Shown piece after piece: positions 45,985 to 56,950 of a DNA stretch of 64,000 bases (position 1 is the first letter of the stretch; each line of letters begins with the position of its first letter). The notes under the pieces are model-generated. The model was not told the DNA's origin. It searched no databases and worked only from the letters and a program-made list of their open reading frames with translations. The position numbers and the translations under genes were made by a program. Source of the stretch: Propionivibrio dicarboxylicus. Lineage in GTDB: Bacteria; Pseudomonadota; Gammaproteobacteria; Burkholderiales; Rhodocyclaceae. The stretch is from assembly GCF_900099695.1 (NCBI RefSeq), contig NZ_FNCY01000002.1, positions 248,001 through 312,000 of the forward strand, given 5' to 3'.

Positions 45985-46095
45985 AGGTCGTGTGGTCAAA
46001 GGTCTTGCCAGGCGGGAACACTGCCTGCGCCATGCCGTGACCGGCAAGTGTGTTGACGCAAGCCTCTTCGCGCGGAAGAGCGGCTACTCCCCAAT
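45985..46095 (-). ncRNA. yybP-ykoY (Mn2+) riboswitch
   Basis: Read leftward, the leader has GGGGAGTAGCC, the invariant first segment of the yybP-ykoY aptamer, then CGTCAACAC..., a GC hairpin and CCTGGCAAGACCTTTGACC, the second conserved segment. It sits directly before a GDT1-type Mn exporter, the classic downstream gene. Further downstream, TGACCACACGAC can pair with GTCGCGTGGTCA, and GGCCGGAGAA with TTTTCCGGCC, two overlapping and mutually exclusive hairpins that would form the expression platform up to the start codon. Confidence 0.88.
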
Positions 46096-46106
46096 GACGG
46101 GGCCGG

Positions 46107-46136
46107 ATTATAAAGGCATCGACAGGGCGTGTCCAA
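46107..46136 (-). promoter_or_regulatory. Sigma-70 promoter of the Mn riboswitch transcript
   Basis: On the minus strand TTGGAC (46131-46136), an 18-bp spacer and a perfect TATAAT (46107-46112) are found. Transcription would begin near 46100, just before the GGGGAGTAGC of the riboswitch. Confidence 0.8.
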
Positions 46137-46204
46137 TCCGGCTGCCCGCCAGTTGAACCCATGAAGCCCGCGCGGCAGTCCGGGCGCCGGATGCTTCAAC
46201 CCGT

Positions 46205-46960
46205 TCAGGCCAGCGACACATACCTCATATTCTCATACCCATGGCGATTCGGCCCTCTCGATTTGCTCGGGCGCACGCAGGAAAGGACGGCATTTATGAT
46301 CGCCGACTTCCTGAAGCGATGCAGCACTTCCATGCAAAACACATAGTCCTCGGCCTTTTTGAAAGGCAGATCGCCGGGATCCCGGAACTTCACCTGATCG
46401 AGCACCGAACGATCGACATAGGTATGACCGGTGATGACGTTCTTGAAGTTGTCGGGCAATCCGCCGCCGTAGATGGGCGTCAGGCGAATGCATTCGGAAA
46501 AATCGCCGCTGGGAAAATAAAGCGGGTACAGGACATCGGAATTGACGTAAGTGATCGGGCCGACGGGGTCGTTGCGCATTACCTCGAAACAGCCGCAATG
46601 ATTGAGATGAACGATGTCGAGACTGGAGAACATGAATGACACGGTCTCGAACAGATGCGGATGAGGAATGTCGTCGGCATCGAAGAAGGCGACGACCTCG
46701 CCGGTGGCCAGGGCGGCGCCGCGGTTTCTGTTGCCCGCGGCAAACAGCATTTCCCGATTCAGGATAACGCCGCCGCGCTTGGCTCGCCCGAACTCGTTCT
46801 CGATCTCGCGGACCAATTCGGCAGGAACACTCTTGCCGCTTGATATGGAAATGATGATTTCGAAGGGAACAAAGCTTCCGCGGTTGATCGTCCTCAGAAG
46901 TTCGGGCAAGTAGTGCGCATCTCCTGGAGTCGCGGGAATGACAAGGGAAATCGCTTTCAT
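46205..46960 (-). CDS. Family 2 glycosyltransferase
   Basis: The 251-aa protein begins MKAISLVIPATPGDAHYLPELLRTI and has GNRNRGAALATGEVVAFFDADDIPHPHLFE, the GT-A nucleotide-sugar and DxD-type motifs of GT2 enzymes. It lacks membrane helices. Acceptor and sugar are unknown; there is no polysaccharide cluster around it. It is followed upstream on the same strand by a 67-residue gene 26 bp away, with which it may be co-transcribed. Composition is lower in GC than surrounding genes. Confidence 0.82.
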   Translation of the reverse strand: MKAISLVIPATPGDAHYLPELLRTINRGSFVPFEIIISISSGKSVPAELVREIENEFGRAKRGGVILNREMLFAAGNRNRGAALATGEVVAFFDADDIPHPHLFETVSFMFSSLDIVHLNHCGCFEVMRNDPVGPITYVNSDVLYPLYFPSGDFSECIRLTPIYGGGLPDNFKNVITGHTYVDRSVLDQVKFRDPGDLPFKKAEDYVFCMEVLHRFRKSAIINAVLSCVRPSKSRGPNRHGYENMRYVSLA

Positions 46961-46986
46961 GGCATGTGTAAAGTCTGATGCTTGAA

Positions 46987-47190
46987 TCAGGCGATGGTAT
47001 CGATCATCGTGCCGACGACCTGGCCGTTCAAATTGACTGTCGGCGACGGACTTGCGAACACAATCGCCCGGTCATCCTTGTCGGCATCGTTTCGTGTTTC
47101 GCTTCTGACTGGCGTTGCCGTCGAAGCAATCGACTGTTGTTGACGAGCAATCACATAAGAGGTGGACGAAGCAATCGATTCCGTCGACAT
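46987..47190 (-). CDS. Small protein of unknown function
   Basis: The 67-aa product starts MSTESIASSTSYVIARQQQS and ends NLNGQVVGTMIDTIA. No family is recognised with certainty; the C-terminal GQxxGxxI-x-T-x-A pattern resembles the ends of other very small proteins I have seen in Rhodocyclaceae, but I cannot confirm this. An AAAGGAG site precedes the ATG at 47190 on its strand. It is Ser/Thr-rich with no membrane segment, and lies 26 bp upstream of the glycosyltransferase gene. Confidence 0.6.
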   Translation of the reverse strand: MSTESIASSTSYVIARQQQSIASTATPVRSETRNDADKDDRAIVFASPSPTVNLNGQVVGTMIDTIA

Positions 47191-47238
47191 CTACCGCTCC
47201 TTTCGCGAATGGCATGAACATTCAGCATAGTTCCTCGA

Positions 47239-47607
47239 TCACGGGTCGCATGCTCCCGACCGCAGGCATACCGTAGCGACATTAACGGCGAAGCGGCCGA
47301 CTTCTTGATACCAGCCCTCGTTCAAGAGTCCGATTTTCAACGCAAGCATGAGCGCTACCCCCTTCCCCGCCTCGTTGGCGCGAGCGCCATGCCGGGCAAT
47401 CTCGAGGCAGTTCAGGACATGCAAAGCCGCGCCGCGTCGCCGACCGCCGGCGGTGACACCGGCATGTCGGAGAAGTGAAATCCGCTCTAGCCCATAGGCA
47501 TGACAAAGACGCTTGTCGCCCCTGTCCGCACATCTCGTCAAAGAGAAAAAATACGACATCGCCGCACCGGATTTCACAAGACGAAAATTATCGCCCTTGC
47601 CTTTCAT
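47239..47607 (-). CDS. Possible gene of unknown function
   Basis: A 122-aa frame (or 106 aa from an internal Met at residue 17) with third-position GC bias like real genes here. Part of it looks protein-like and helical (LHVLNCLEIARHGARANEAGKGVALMLALKIGLLNEGWYQEVGRFAV). No family is recognised and no strong ribosome site is visible. It lies on the same strand as the small protein at 46987, 48 bp away. It could be a real orphan gene or a decayed one. Confidence 0.4.
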   Translation of the reverse strand: MKGKGDNFRLVKSGAAMSYFFSLTRCADRGDKRLCHAYGLERISLLRHAGVTAGGRRRGAALHVLNCLEIARHGARANEAGKGVALMLALKIGLLNEGWYQEVGRFAVNVATVCLRSGACDP

Positions 47608-47815
47608 GGCGAGGCTTCATACTATGACTACTGCTACTGGCATACATGTAATTGGCTTAAGGATGCTCGCAAGAATCCGGAGCCGTCATTCCTGCGCAGA
47701 CTGGAATTGAGACAAATCAACAACGGGGCCTCGGCTTTCGCCGAAGGGGGGTACGAGCAGGACTTCGTATCCTTTTAGCATTGGCAATGACCAATTTGTT
47801 GACAGTCACACCAGC

Positions 47816-49546
47816 ATGACGACCAATTTTTGCGAAGAAAATATTGACTACCGGGCGATCGTGGACGGCCTGCCTGGCCTGTTCGTGATCATGGATGCCG
47901 AATTGAGGATCATCGGCGTGAGCAACGCCTACACCCGGTCGACCATGACGCGGCGCGACGAGATCCTCGGGAAGACGATGTTCGAGGTCTTTCCGGACAA
48001 CCCGGACGACCCGGCCGCCGACGGCGTGCGCAATCTTCATGCCTCGCTGCAACGCGTGCTGAAATCGGGCGTTCCGGACACCATGTCCGTGCAGAAATAC
48101 GACATCCGCAAACCACCGGAGGATGGCGGCGGGTTCGAGGAGCGTTACTGGACCCCGATCAATTCCCCGATACTGGACAAGGATGGACGGGTCCGCTACG
48201 TCATCCACAAAGCCGAAGACGTCACTGAATTCATTCGCCTCAAACAGAAAGGTCTCGAGCAACTGCGCTGCAACGAAGGCCTGAACCAACAGGCCGCGCA
48301 GATGGAAGCGGAGATTTTCGAGCGCACCCGCGAAGTCGCGGCGGCCAGCGCATTGCTCAAGACCACCAACCAGGCGCTCGAAGAGGCAAAAGTCGCGGCC
48401 GAGGCGGCCAATGTCGCCAAGAGCGCCTTTCTCGCGACCATGAGTCACGAAATCCGCACCCCGATGAACGGGGTCCTGGGCATGGTCAGCCTGCTACGGC
48501 GAAGCCCGCTCAACGCGAAGCAACAAGGCCACCTCGAAAAAATCCAGACCTCCGGCGAACACCTGCTCGCCATCATCAACGACATCCTCGATTTTTCGAA
48601 GATCGAAGCCGGCAAGATCGAACTCGCCAGCGACGACTTCCGCCTCGCCGACCTCATTGGCGAATCCTGGACGCTCGTCGGCGACCGAATCACGGCCAAA
48701 GGACTGGAACGCCGGACCATCTGCTGGAAACCCGAGCTGATCCTGCGCGGCGACAAGACCCGACTGAAACAGGCGCTGGTCAACTTCCTGAGCAACGCCG
48801 TCAAGTTCACCGAAAAGGGCAGTGTCACGCTTGCCTGCAGGGTGGAAGAAGACTCGGGCACCGGCTACCTGCTCCGTTTCGAAGTCACCGACACCGGTAT
48901 CGGACTGAGCGAGGAACAGCAGACACGGATCTTCAACGCCTTCGAGCAGGCCGACAGCGGCACCAGCCGAAAATATCAGGGGACGGGACTCGGCCTCGCA
49001 ATCACCCAACGCATCGCGCAACTGATGGGCGGCGAGACCGGCGTCATCAGCGCCCCCGGCCGCGGCAGCACTTTCTGGCTGACCTGCCGCCTGCCCAAGG
49101 GAGAACATGCCAAACCGGTCGTCGCGCCGTCGGCCGAAGTGCCCGAGGCCATTCTGGCGCGCGACTATCGGGGACGCAAGATCCTGGTGGTCGATGACGA
49201 ACCGATCAATCGCGAAATCATCGGCTACATGCTCGATGACATTGGACTCAAGATCGACACGGCGGGGGACGGCAAGGAAGCACTGATGAAAGCCCGCCAG
49301 ACCGGCTACGACATCGTGCTGATGGACATGCAGATGCCGGAACTGGACGGCCTCGACGCGACACCGCAACTACGCGCCCTGCCCGGCTTCGAGAACCTCG
49401 TCATCATCGCCCTGACGGCTAATGCCTTCGATGACGATCGCGTCCGCTGCCTGACGGCCGGCATGAACGATTTCATCGCCAAACCCTTCAAACCGGAGGT
49501 CGTGTTCGAGAAGCTGCTCCAGTGGCTCCGTCACGGAAACCGCTGA
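47816..49546 (+). CDS. Hybrid sensor histidine kinase/response regulator (PAS-HisKA-HATPase-REC)
   Basis: The 576-aa soluble protein has an N-terminal PAS domain (about 12-150, with GLFVIMDAELRIIGVSNAY), a coiled coil (about 155-200), HisKA with the phospho-accepting His in MSHEIRTPMNG (about 211), HATPase (N box NFLSNAVKF, G boxes DTGIG and GTGLGL) and a receiver domain (about 445-565) with VLMDMQMPELDG containing the acceptor Asp. No membrane segments, so it senses a cytoplasmic signal, possibly through PAS. No partner regulator is adjacent, so its output is unclear. Confidence 0.93.
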   Translation: MTTNFCEENIDYRAIVDGLPGLFVIMDAELRIIGVSNAYTRSTMTRRDEILGKTMFEVFPDNPDDPAADGVRNLHASLQRVLKSGVPDTMSVQKYDIRKPPEDGGGFEERYWTPINSPILDKDGRVRYVIHKAEDVTEFIRLKQKGLEQLRCNEGLNQQAAQMEAEIFERTREVAAASALLKTTNQALEEAKVAAEAANVAKSAFLATMSHEIRTPMNGVLGMVSLLRRSPLNAKQQGHLEKIQTSGEHLLAIINDILDFSKIEAGKIELASDDFRLADLIGESWTLVGDRITAKGLERRTICWKPELILRGDKTRLKQALVNFLSNAVKFTEKGSVTLACRVEEDSGTGYLLRFEVTDTGIGLSEEQQTRIFNAFEQADSGTSRKYQGTGLGLAITQRIAQLMGGETGVISAPGRGSTFWLTCRLPKGEHAKPVVAPSAEVPEAILARDYRGRKILVVDDEPINREIIGYMLDDIGLKIDTAGDGKEALMKARQTGYDIVLMDMQMPELDGLDATPQLRALPGFENLVIIALTANAFDDDRVRCLTAGMNDFIAKPFKPEVVFEKLLQWLRHGNR

Positions 49547-49562
49547 GCGCGGTCGTCGGCGA

Positions 49563-50333
49563 TCAGCCCCCTGCGGCCAATGCGCCGCAGATCGCCGTCA
49601 TCGCCTCGGCCGCGCCGATCGCCAACCGATAGCGCACACTGCCGCTCAGCCGCGTCGCCGCCGGATTGATCTCGACCGTCGGCACGCCGCGCCGTACGGC
49701 CTGCAGCACCGGTTCGGCAATATAGGGAAATACCGCCGTCGTACCAATGATGAAGACGAGATCGAAACCCTTCGCCAGTTCGTCGTACAAGCGCTCGATC
49801 GCCGGCCCCGGCAATTGTTCGCCGAAGAGCACGACGGCAGGCCGCACGACACCGCCGCAACGCCGGCAATGCGGCGGCACCTGCGGATCGGCGAGATCGG
49901 CCTCGGCGCCGCACTCCTGGCAATAGCGCCGCGCCAGCGTCCCGTGGATCTCGATCAGATCGCCGCTGCCGGCACGCGCATGCAGGCCGTCGATGTTCTG
50001 CGTCAGGACCACCACTTCATGCGTTCGCTCGAGCGCAACGATCGCCCGATGCGCCGCGTTGGGTTCGACGTGATGACAATTGCGTTCGATCTGCGCCAGG
50101 TACTTCCAGGTGATGTCGGGACGCACGGCCAGGCAGTCGCCGGACAGGGCTTCCTCGATCTCGAGCCCGTCCTCGGTCGCTTCGCCGTTGTAGAGACCGC
50201 CGACGCCGCGATACGTCGGCAGGCCGGAATCGGCCGAAATACCGGCGCCGGTGACGAACAGCACACGCTGCGCCGTCTCCAGCAGCGCGGCGATTTCGCG
50301 GCAGCTACGCGCCGCTTCCGGGTTCATCGCCAT
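49563..50333 (-). CDS. Sir2-family NAD-dependent protein deacetylase
   Basis: This 256-aa sirtuin has GAGISADSGLPTYRGVGGLYNG (NAD site), TQNIDGLHARAG, the catalytic His in IEIHGTLARRYC, and two zinc-binding pairs CQEC and CRRC. It is cytoplasmic. The start at 50333 lies 2 bp from the end of the upstream adenine deaminase gene, so the pair is an operon; an alternative Met is 6 bp later. Deacylation of lysines is expected, targets unknown. Confidence 0.9.
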   Translation of the reverse strand: MAMNPEAARSCREIAALLETAQRVLFVTGAGISADSGLPTYRGVGGLYNGEATEDGLEIEEALSGDCLAVRPDITWKYLAQIERNCHHVEPNAAHRAIVALERTHEVVVLTQNIDGLHARAGSGDLIEIHGTLARRYCQECGAEADLADPQVPPHCRRCGGVVRPAVVLFGEQLPGPAIERLYDELAKGFDLVFIIGTTAVFPYIAEPVLQAVRRGVPTVEINPAATRLSGSVRYRLAIGAAEAMTAICGALAAGG

Positions 50334-50334
50334 G

Positions 50335-52537
<2,203 letters not shown>

Positions 52538-52559
52538 CGGGTTCCGCTCCTCGGGTATG

Positions 52560-52737
52560 AGAGCCTGTTTCGGCAGGGATCGCGGGCCGCGCCGGCGGCC
52601 CTCCGGGTTGCCGCTATGGACGGCGTCTGCGGCGTTGCTCGGCTTGCGCATGGAACAACCATGCGCTGCACCTCGCGCCTTGCATCCATCCGCCCGTATC
52701 GACAACGCGGCTCGCGAGCCCTACCGAAACAGGCTCT
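52560..52737. mobile_element. Inverted-repeat (MITE-like) element, copy B (178 bp)
   Basis: Left arm AGAGCCTGTTTCGGCAGGG (52560-52578) and right arm at 52719-52737 are inverted with one mismatch and match the arms of copies A and C. Unlike those, B has about 140 bp of internal DNA including a GGAACAACC-type palindromic core (near 52650). No coding capacity. It sits between the cobT riboswitch terminator and the gene, so it would be transcribed as part of the cobT leader. Mobility is inferred only from structure and dispersion. Confidence 0.65.
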
Positions 52738-52741
52738 GAAT

Positions 52742-52801
52742 CAAAAAAACAAAAAGGGCTCCGGCTGGCGGCGCGCAAACGCACGCATCCAGCCGGAGCC
52801 C
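52742..52801 (-). terminator. Intrinsic terminator of the cobalamin riboswitch
   Basis: On the minus strand GGGCTCCGGCTGG pairs perfectly with CCAGCCGGAGCCC (13-bp stem, arms 52789-52801 and 52756-52768), followed by TTTTTGTTTTTTTG. The first arm can instead pair with GGAGCC of the riboswitch P1 stem (52809-52814), giving an antiterminator. Confidence 0.9.
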
Positions 52802-52808
52802 TTTCCAT

Positions 52809-52988
52809 GGCTCCGTATCGATTCGATCCGTCTTCTGGCTCCCGGATCAGCCGAAGTCTTGCGTCTTCCCGGCGAGGTCTGCCTCGTCAGTGACTGGTCT
52901 TTGCGACCCAGCAAGCTTCGTCCCCGGATACAGCGGCGGGCCCGCCACGGATTCACACCGTGTTCCGTTGATCGAATCTCAAGGAGCC
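52809..52988 (-). ncRNA. Cobalamin riboswitch upstream of cobT
   Basis: Read leftward, the RNA has GGAACACGGTGTGAATCCGT, then GGCGGGCCCGCCGCTGTATCC, GTCACTGACGAGG, CGGGAAGACGC and CCGGGAGCCAGAAGACGG (the B12 box region), the ordered conserved blocks of the cobalamin aptamer. P1 is visible as GGCTCC...GATTCGATC at the 5' side (52970-52988) and GATCGAATC...GGAGCC at the 3' side (52809-52828). An intrinsic terminator follows directly. High B12 should lower cobT expression. Confidence 0.92.
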
Positions 52989-53048
52989 GGCATTTTCTTC
53001 GCCGTCCGCGCCGCTGTCAAGTCGGCGCCGGGGCATGCCCGCCAGCGC

Positions 53049-54062
53049 TTACCGCCGGCCCCGCGCGAAGATCTGGTCGAACGATCCACCCTCGGCAAAA
53101 TGCGCCTTCTGTGCCTTTTGCCAACCGCCGAAGACAGCGTCGATGGTGATCAGATTGACCTTGCCGAATTGTTTCGCATATTTCGCGGCGACCTTTTCAT
53201 CGCGCGGCCGGTAGTAATGCCGGGCCGCGATTTCCTGCCCTTCCGGCGAATACAGGTACTCGAGATAGGCCTGCGCGAGCTTGCGCGTTCCCTTCTTGTC
53301 GACCACCTTATCCACCACCGATACCGGCGGCTCTGCCAGAATCGACAAGGACGGCGTGACGATCTCGAATTTCTCCGGCCCGAGTTCCTTGACCGCGAGA
53401 TACGCCTCGTTTTCCCAGGCCAGCAGCACATCACCGATGCCACGTTCGGTGAAGGTCGTCGTCGCGCCGCGCGCGCCTGAATCGAGCACCTTGACGTTGT
53501 TGAACAACGCACCGACGAATTCCTTCGCCTTTTCCTCATTGCCGCCAGGCTGCTTGAGCGCATAGGCCCAGGCCGCCAGATAGTTCCAGCGGGCGCCACC
53601 CGAGGTCTTCGGATTCGGCGTCACGACGCCGATGCCCGGCTTGACGAGATCGGTCCAATCCTTGATCTGCTTGGGATTGCCCTTGCGCACCAGAAAGACG
53701 ATCGTCGACGTGTAGGGTGAGGCATTGTGCGGCAAGCGTTTCTGCCAATCCTCGGGAATCAGCTTCTTGTCCGCCAGCGCGATGACATCGTAGCCGAGCG
53801 CCAGCGTCACGACATCGGCTTCGAGGCCGTCGATGACGGCGAGCGCCTGCTTGCCCGAGCCGCCATGCGACTGTTTGACGGACACGACTTCCCCGGTCTT
53901 TTCCTTCCAGTGGCGGGCAAAGGCCACGTTATAGTCCTGATACAGTTCCCGCGTCGGATCGTACGAGACGTTCAGCAAGGCGGTTTCCGCCCGCACCGGC
54001 GAAAACGCCGCCGAAAGAAGAATGCCGACGCCGAGACCGGCAAGCAGTTTGCGAAATTCCAT
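53049..54062 (-). CDS. sbp: Sulfate/thiosulfate ABC transporter periplasmic binding protein
   Basis: The 337-aa protein has a signal peptide ([20 protein letters not shown], cleavage near residue 25) and the sulfate-binding signatures [45 protein letters not shown], and [20 protein letters not shown]. It delivers sulfate to a CysTWA permease, but no cysT, cysW or cysA gene is adjacent. It stands alone between the cobT riboswitch and a divergent trans-sulfuration-type gene. Confidence 0.93.
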   Translation of the reverse strand: MEFRKLLAGLGVGILLSAAFSPVRAETALLNVSYDPTRELYQDYNVAFARHWKEKTGEVVSVKQSHGGSGKQALAVIDGLEADVVTLALGYDVIALADKKLIPEDWQKRLPHNASPYTSTIVFLVRKGNPKQIKDWTDLVKPGIGVVTPNPKTSGGARWNYLAAWAYALKQPGGNEEKAKEFVGALFNNVKVLDSGARGATTTFTERGIGDVLLAWENEAYLAVKELGPEKFEIVTPSLSILAEPPVSVVDKVVDKKGTRKLAQAYLEYLYSPEGQEIAARHYYRPRDEKVAAKYAKQFGKVNLITIDAVFGGWQKAQKAHFAEGGSFDQIFARGRR

Positions 54063-54263
54063 GATCCGACTCCTGTGCGAAAAGATGTTGGAGCGAGTCT
54101 AGGAAAAAGGCCGGATCGACGGAACGATGTATTTCTTATGAGCTTATAGTCCCGATCCGCAGCAAGAAGCCGACGCGGCAAAAATGGCCCGGGCAACGCA
54201 CAGCGGCAAAAAATAGACGACAATACGCGCTTGTCTTTTCCCCTCACGCACTTCACGTCGACC

Positions 54264-55496
54264 ATGAAAGCATTCGGATTCACTACTGCCACCCTGCACA
54301 GCGACCGCGCCAAGCCGGTTGAGCACGGGGCCATCCACAAACCGATCCACAATTCCGCCGCCTTCGGTTTTGCCGATGTCGGCGACCTCGTCCGCGTTTT
54401 CCAGGGCGAACAGGCCGGCTTCGTCTACGGCCGCCAGGGCACGCCGACGACGGCGGCGCTCGAAGAAAAGATCACGCGCATGGAAGGCGGCATCGCCACC
54501 GCCACCTTCGGCAGCGGCATGGGCGCCATTTCGTCGACCCTGCTTGCGCTCTTGCGCGCCGGCGACCACTTCATCGCCAGCAGCTTCCTCTTCGGCAACA
54601 CCACCAGCCTGTTCGAGACCTTCGCCCAGATGGGCGTTGCCGTCAGCTTCGTCGATGCCACCGACACCGCCCAGGTCGAAGCTGCCATCCGGCCTGAAAC
54701 CCGCCTCGTCTTCGTCGAAACGATCGCCAATCCCTGCACGCAGGTCGCCGATCTCGCCGGTATCGGCCAACTCTGCGAAGCGCGCGGACTCGTCTACATC
54801 GTCGACAACACGATCACCTCGCCCTACCTGTTCCAGCCGCAATCGGTCGGCGCCTCGCTGGTCATCAACTCGCTGACCAAGTACATCGGTGGACACGGCA
54901 ACGCCCTTGGCGGCGCCGTCACCGAAACCGGCCGTTTCGACTGGAGCCGCTATCCGAACCTTTACGACTACTACAAGAAAGGCAACCCGGCGACCTGGGG
55001 CATCACGCAGATCCGCAAGAAGGGCCTGCGCGACGCCGGCGCCACGCTCGGACCGGAAGCGGCGCACCACCTCGCCGTCGGCTCGGAAACGCTGGCACTG
55101 CGTATGGAACGCATCTGCGCCAACGCCCAACGCCTAGCCGAATTTCTCGACGCTCATCCCGGTGTCAGCCGCGTGTACTACCCCGGTCTTGCCGAGCATC
55201 CGCAGTACGAGCGCGCAAAAACGCTGTTCAAGGGCAACAGCGGCATCCTCTCGTTCGAACTCGTCGACGGTCGCGACTGCCTCGACCTCTTCCGCAAGTT
55301 CCGCGTCGTCATTTCATCGACCAACCTTGGCGACAACCGGACGCTGGCGATCCCGGTCGCGCAGACGATCTACTTCGAACTTGGCCAGGCGCGCCGCGCC
55401 GAACTCGGCATCGCCGAATCGCTGATCCGCGTCTCGGTCGGCATCGAGGACGGCGACGACCTCATCGCCGATTTCTCGGCCGCGCTCGAAGCCTGA
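54264..55496 (+). CDS. Cystathionine gamma-synthase-family PLP enzyme
   Basis: The 410-aa enzyme has GFVYGRQGTPTTAALEEKITRMEGG, FGSGMGAISS, VDNTITSPYLFQPQSVGA and the PLP lysine in INSLTKYIGGHGNALGG, features of the Cys/Met metabolism PLP family. It belongs to the broad cystathionine gamma-synthase / methionine gamma-lyase group; the precise reaction cannot be set by sequence reading. I chose ATG 54264 (MKAFGFTT) as a typical start. Divergent from the sulfate-binding gene, which fits a sulfur-metabolism context. Confidence 0.85.
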   Translation: MKAFGFTTATLHSDRAKPVEHGAIHKPIHNSAAFGFADVGDLVRVFQGEQAGFVYGRQGTPTTAALEEKITRMEGGIATATFGSGMGAISSTLLALLRAGDHFIASSFLFGNTTSLFETFAQMGVAVSFVDATDTAQVEAAIRPETRLVFVETIANPCTQVADLAGIGQLCEARGLVYIVDNTITSPYLFQPQSVGASLVINSLTKYIGGHGNALGGAVTETGRFDWSRYPNLYDYYKKGNPATWGITQIRKKGLRDAGATLGPEAAHHLAVGSETLALRMERICANAQRLAEFLDAHPGVSRVYYPGLAEHPQYERAKTLFKGNSGILSFELVDGRDCLDLFRKFRVVISSTNLGDNRTLAIPVAQTIYFELGQARRAELGIAESLIRVSVGIEDGDDLIADFSAALEA

Positions 55497-55518
55497 CGTC
55501 GATCGCCGCTCGCCACTG

Positions 55519-55548
55519 AAGGCCGCCCGCCGCAGGGCGGGCGGCCTT
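55519..55548. terminator. GC-rich bidirectional hairpin between convergent genes
   Basis: AAGGCCGCCCGC (55519-55530) and GCGGGCGGCCTT (55537-55548) form a perfect 12-bp stem with a 6-base loop, placed 22 bp after one stop codon and 10 bp before that of the convergent serine dehydratase gene. The position strongly suggests a shared terminator. Confidence 0.7.
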
Positions 55549-55558
55549 CATGCAAAAA

Positions 55559-56776
55559 TCATTTCAAGTCACGCTGCAGGCGAACGATCTTCGCCAACCC
55601 GCCGGCGGCCGTCTCGCGATAGCCGGAATTGAGATCGCGCCCGGTTTCCCACATCGTCTTCACCACCTCATCGAACGAGACGATATGCCTCCCGTCAGAG
55701 AGCAGCGCATAGGCGGCACAGTCGACGGCACGCACGGCAGCAATCGCGTTGCGCTCGATGCAGGGAATCTGCACATAGCCGCCAATCGGATCGCAGGTCA
55801 AGCCGAGATGGTGTTCGAGCCCCATCTCAGCGGCATATTCAACCTGACGCGACGAACCGCCGAGCAACTGGGCGGCGGCGGCGGCCGCCATGGCACACGC
55901 GGTACCGACCTCACCCTGGCACCCCACTTCAGCGCCGGAAATCGAAGCATTGCGCTTGACAAGATTGCCGATCAGGCCGGCCGTCGCCAATGCGCGGGCG
56001 ACCTTTTCGTCGGAAAGCGCCGATTGCTGCTGGAGGAAGAACAACACGCTGGGCAAGACCCCACAAGCCCCACAGGTCGGCGCCGTGACGATCGTCCGTC
56101 CCGACGCGTTTTCTTCGGACACCGCCAGCGCATAGGAAAAGAGCAAGGCCGTCTGGCCGAAATACCCGGCCATGCTGCCGGCCCGGGCGTGGTAGGACGC
56201 GGCCTTGCGCGGCACGTTCAGGTCGCCCGGCAACTTGCCTTCGGCATCGAGTCCGCGTGCGATGGTCGCCTGCATGGTCGACCAGATATCAGCAAGAAAC
56301 GGCCAGATGGCCTCGCCCTCGCACTGCCCGACGATTTCCCACAAGGACAGGCCGTCGCGGTCGCACTGCGCCAGCACTTCCTGCAACGAGGCGAAGGGAT
56401 AGACGGCAGGGCCGCCACCGGCACGCCCCTCGGCATCCATCAGCGCTCCACCACCGACTGAATAGACGACACGCGCGGCGAGCACATTGTCATCATCATC
56501 AAGCGCCTCGAACTGCAAGCCATTGGGATGGCGCGGGAGAACCGTTTCCGGCCGCCAGCATATCTCGGTCGGCAGAGGCAGGAACGGCTCGCTGACCGCC
56601 CGATCAGTGAGGTGTCCTCGCCCGGTTGCGGCGAGGCTCCCGAACAGGGACACGCGAATCCTGCAGGCATTGCCGGGCAAGTCTGAACGAAAGGATTCGG
56701 CAGCAAACCGCGGCCCCATCGTATGACTGCTCGACGGACCGATTCCCACCCGAAAAAGCTCGCGAAGTGATTTCAT
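55559..56776 (-). CDS. sdaA: L-serine ammonia-lyase, iron-sulfur type
   Basis: The 405-aa enzyme has the N-terminal beta domain (SLRELFRVGIGPSSSHTMGP) and the C-terminal alpha domain with APTCGACGVLPSVLFFLQQ, KRNASISGAEVGCQGEVGTACAMAAAAAAQLLGG and GLTCDPIGGYVQIPCIERNA, which provide the [4Fe-4S] cysteines. It converts L-serine to pyruvate and ammonia. ATG 56776 (MKSLRELF) is preferred over one 27 bp upstream as the family start. A single gene, convergent with the PLP enzyme gene. Confidence 0.93.
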   Translation of the reverse strand: MKSLRELFRVGIGPSSSHTMGPRFAAESFRSDLPGNACRIRVSLFGSLAATGRGHLTDRAVSEPFLPLPTEICWRPETVLPRHPNGLQFEALDDDDNVLAARVVYSVGGGALMDAEGRAGGGPAVYPFASLQEVLAQCDRDGLSLWEIVGQCEGEAIWPFLADIWSTMQATIARGLDAEGKLPGDLNVPRKAASYHARAGSMAGYFGQTALLFSYALAVSEENASGRTIVTAPTCGACGVLPSVLFFLQQQSALSDEKVARALATAGLIGNLVKRNASISGAEVGCQGEVGTACAMAAAAAAQLLGGSSRQVEYAAEMGLEHHLGLTCDPIGGYVQIPCIERNAIAAVRAVDCAAYALLSDGRHIVSFDEVVKTMWETGRDLNSGYRETAAGGLAKIVRLQRDLK

Positions 56777-56950
56777 CCAATGCCATCCCAAGGCAAAAGC
56801 CACAAAAAATGGAATGCCCGGAACCGCCCCGAAAATTAGCGTTGGCGCACCCGCCGGACGTTCGCACTATAGCGCACTGGCGTATCGACGTAAGCGATGA
56901 TATTGGCAAAAAAAGACGGGGCATGAACTCGGGGGATGTTCATGCCCCTA

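Larger units (their letters stand above)
52538..53048. other. 511-bp leader region of cobT
   Basis: There is no gene here. From right to left: end of the intergenic gap downstream of sbp, cobalamin aptamer (52809-52988), intrinsic terminator (52742-52801), inverted-repeat element B (52560-52737) and the cobT ribosome site. All are listed separately. Confidence 0.8.

Noticed and set aside
52538-52705. An N-terminal extension of CobT
   Set aside because: It is encoded by repeat element B; the ribosome site and family alignment place the start at 52537.
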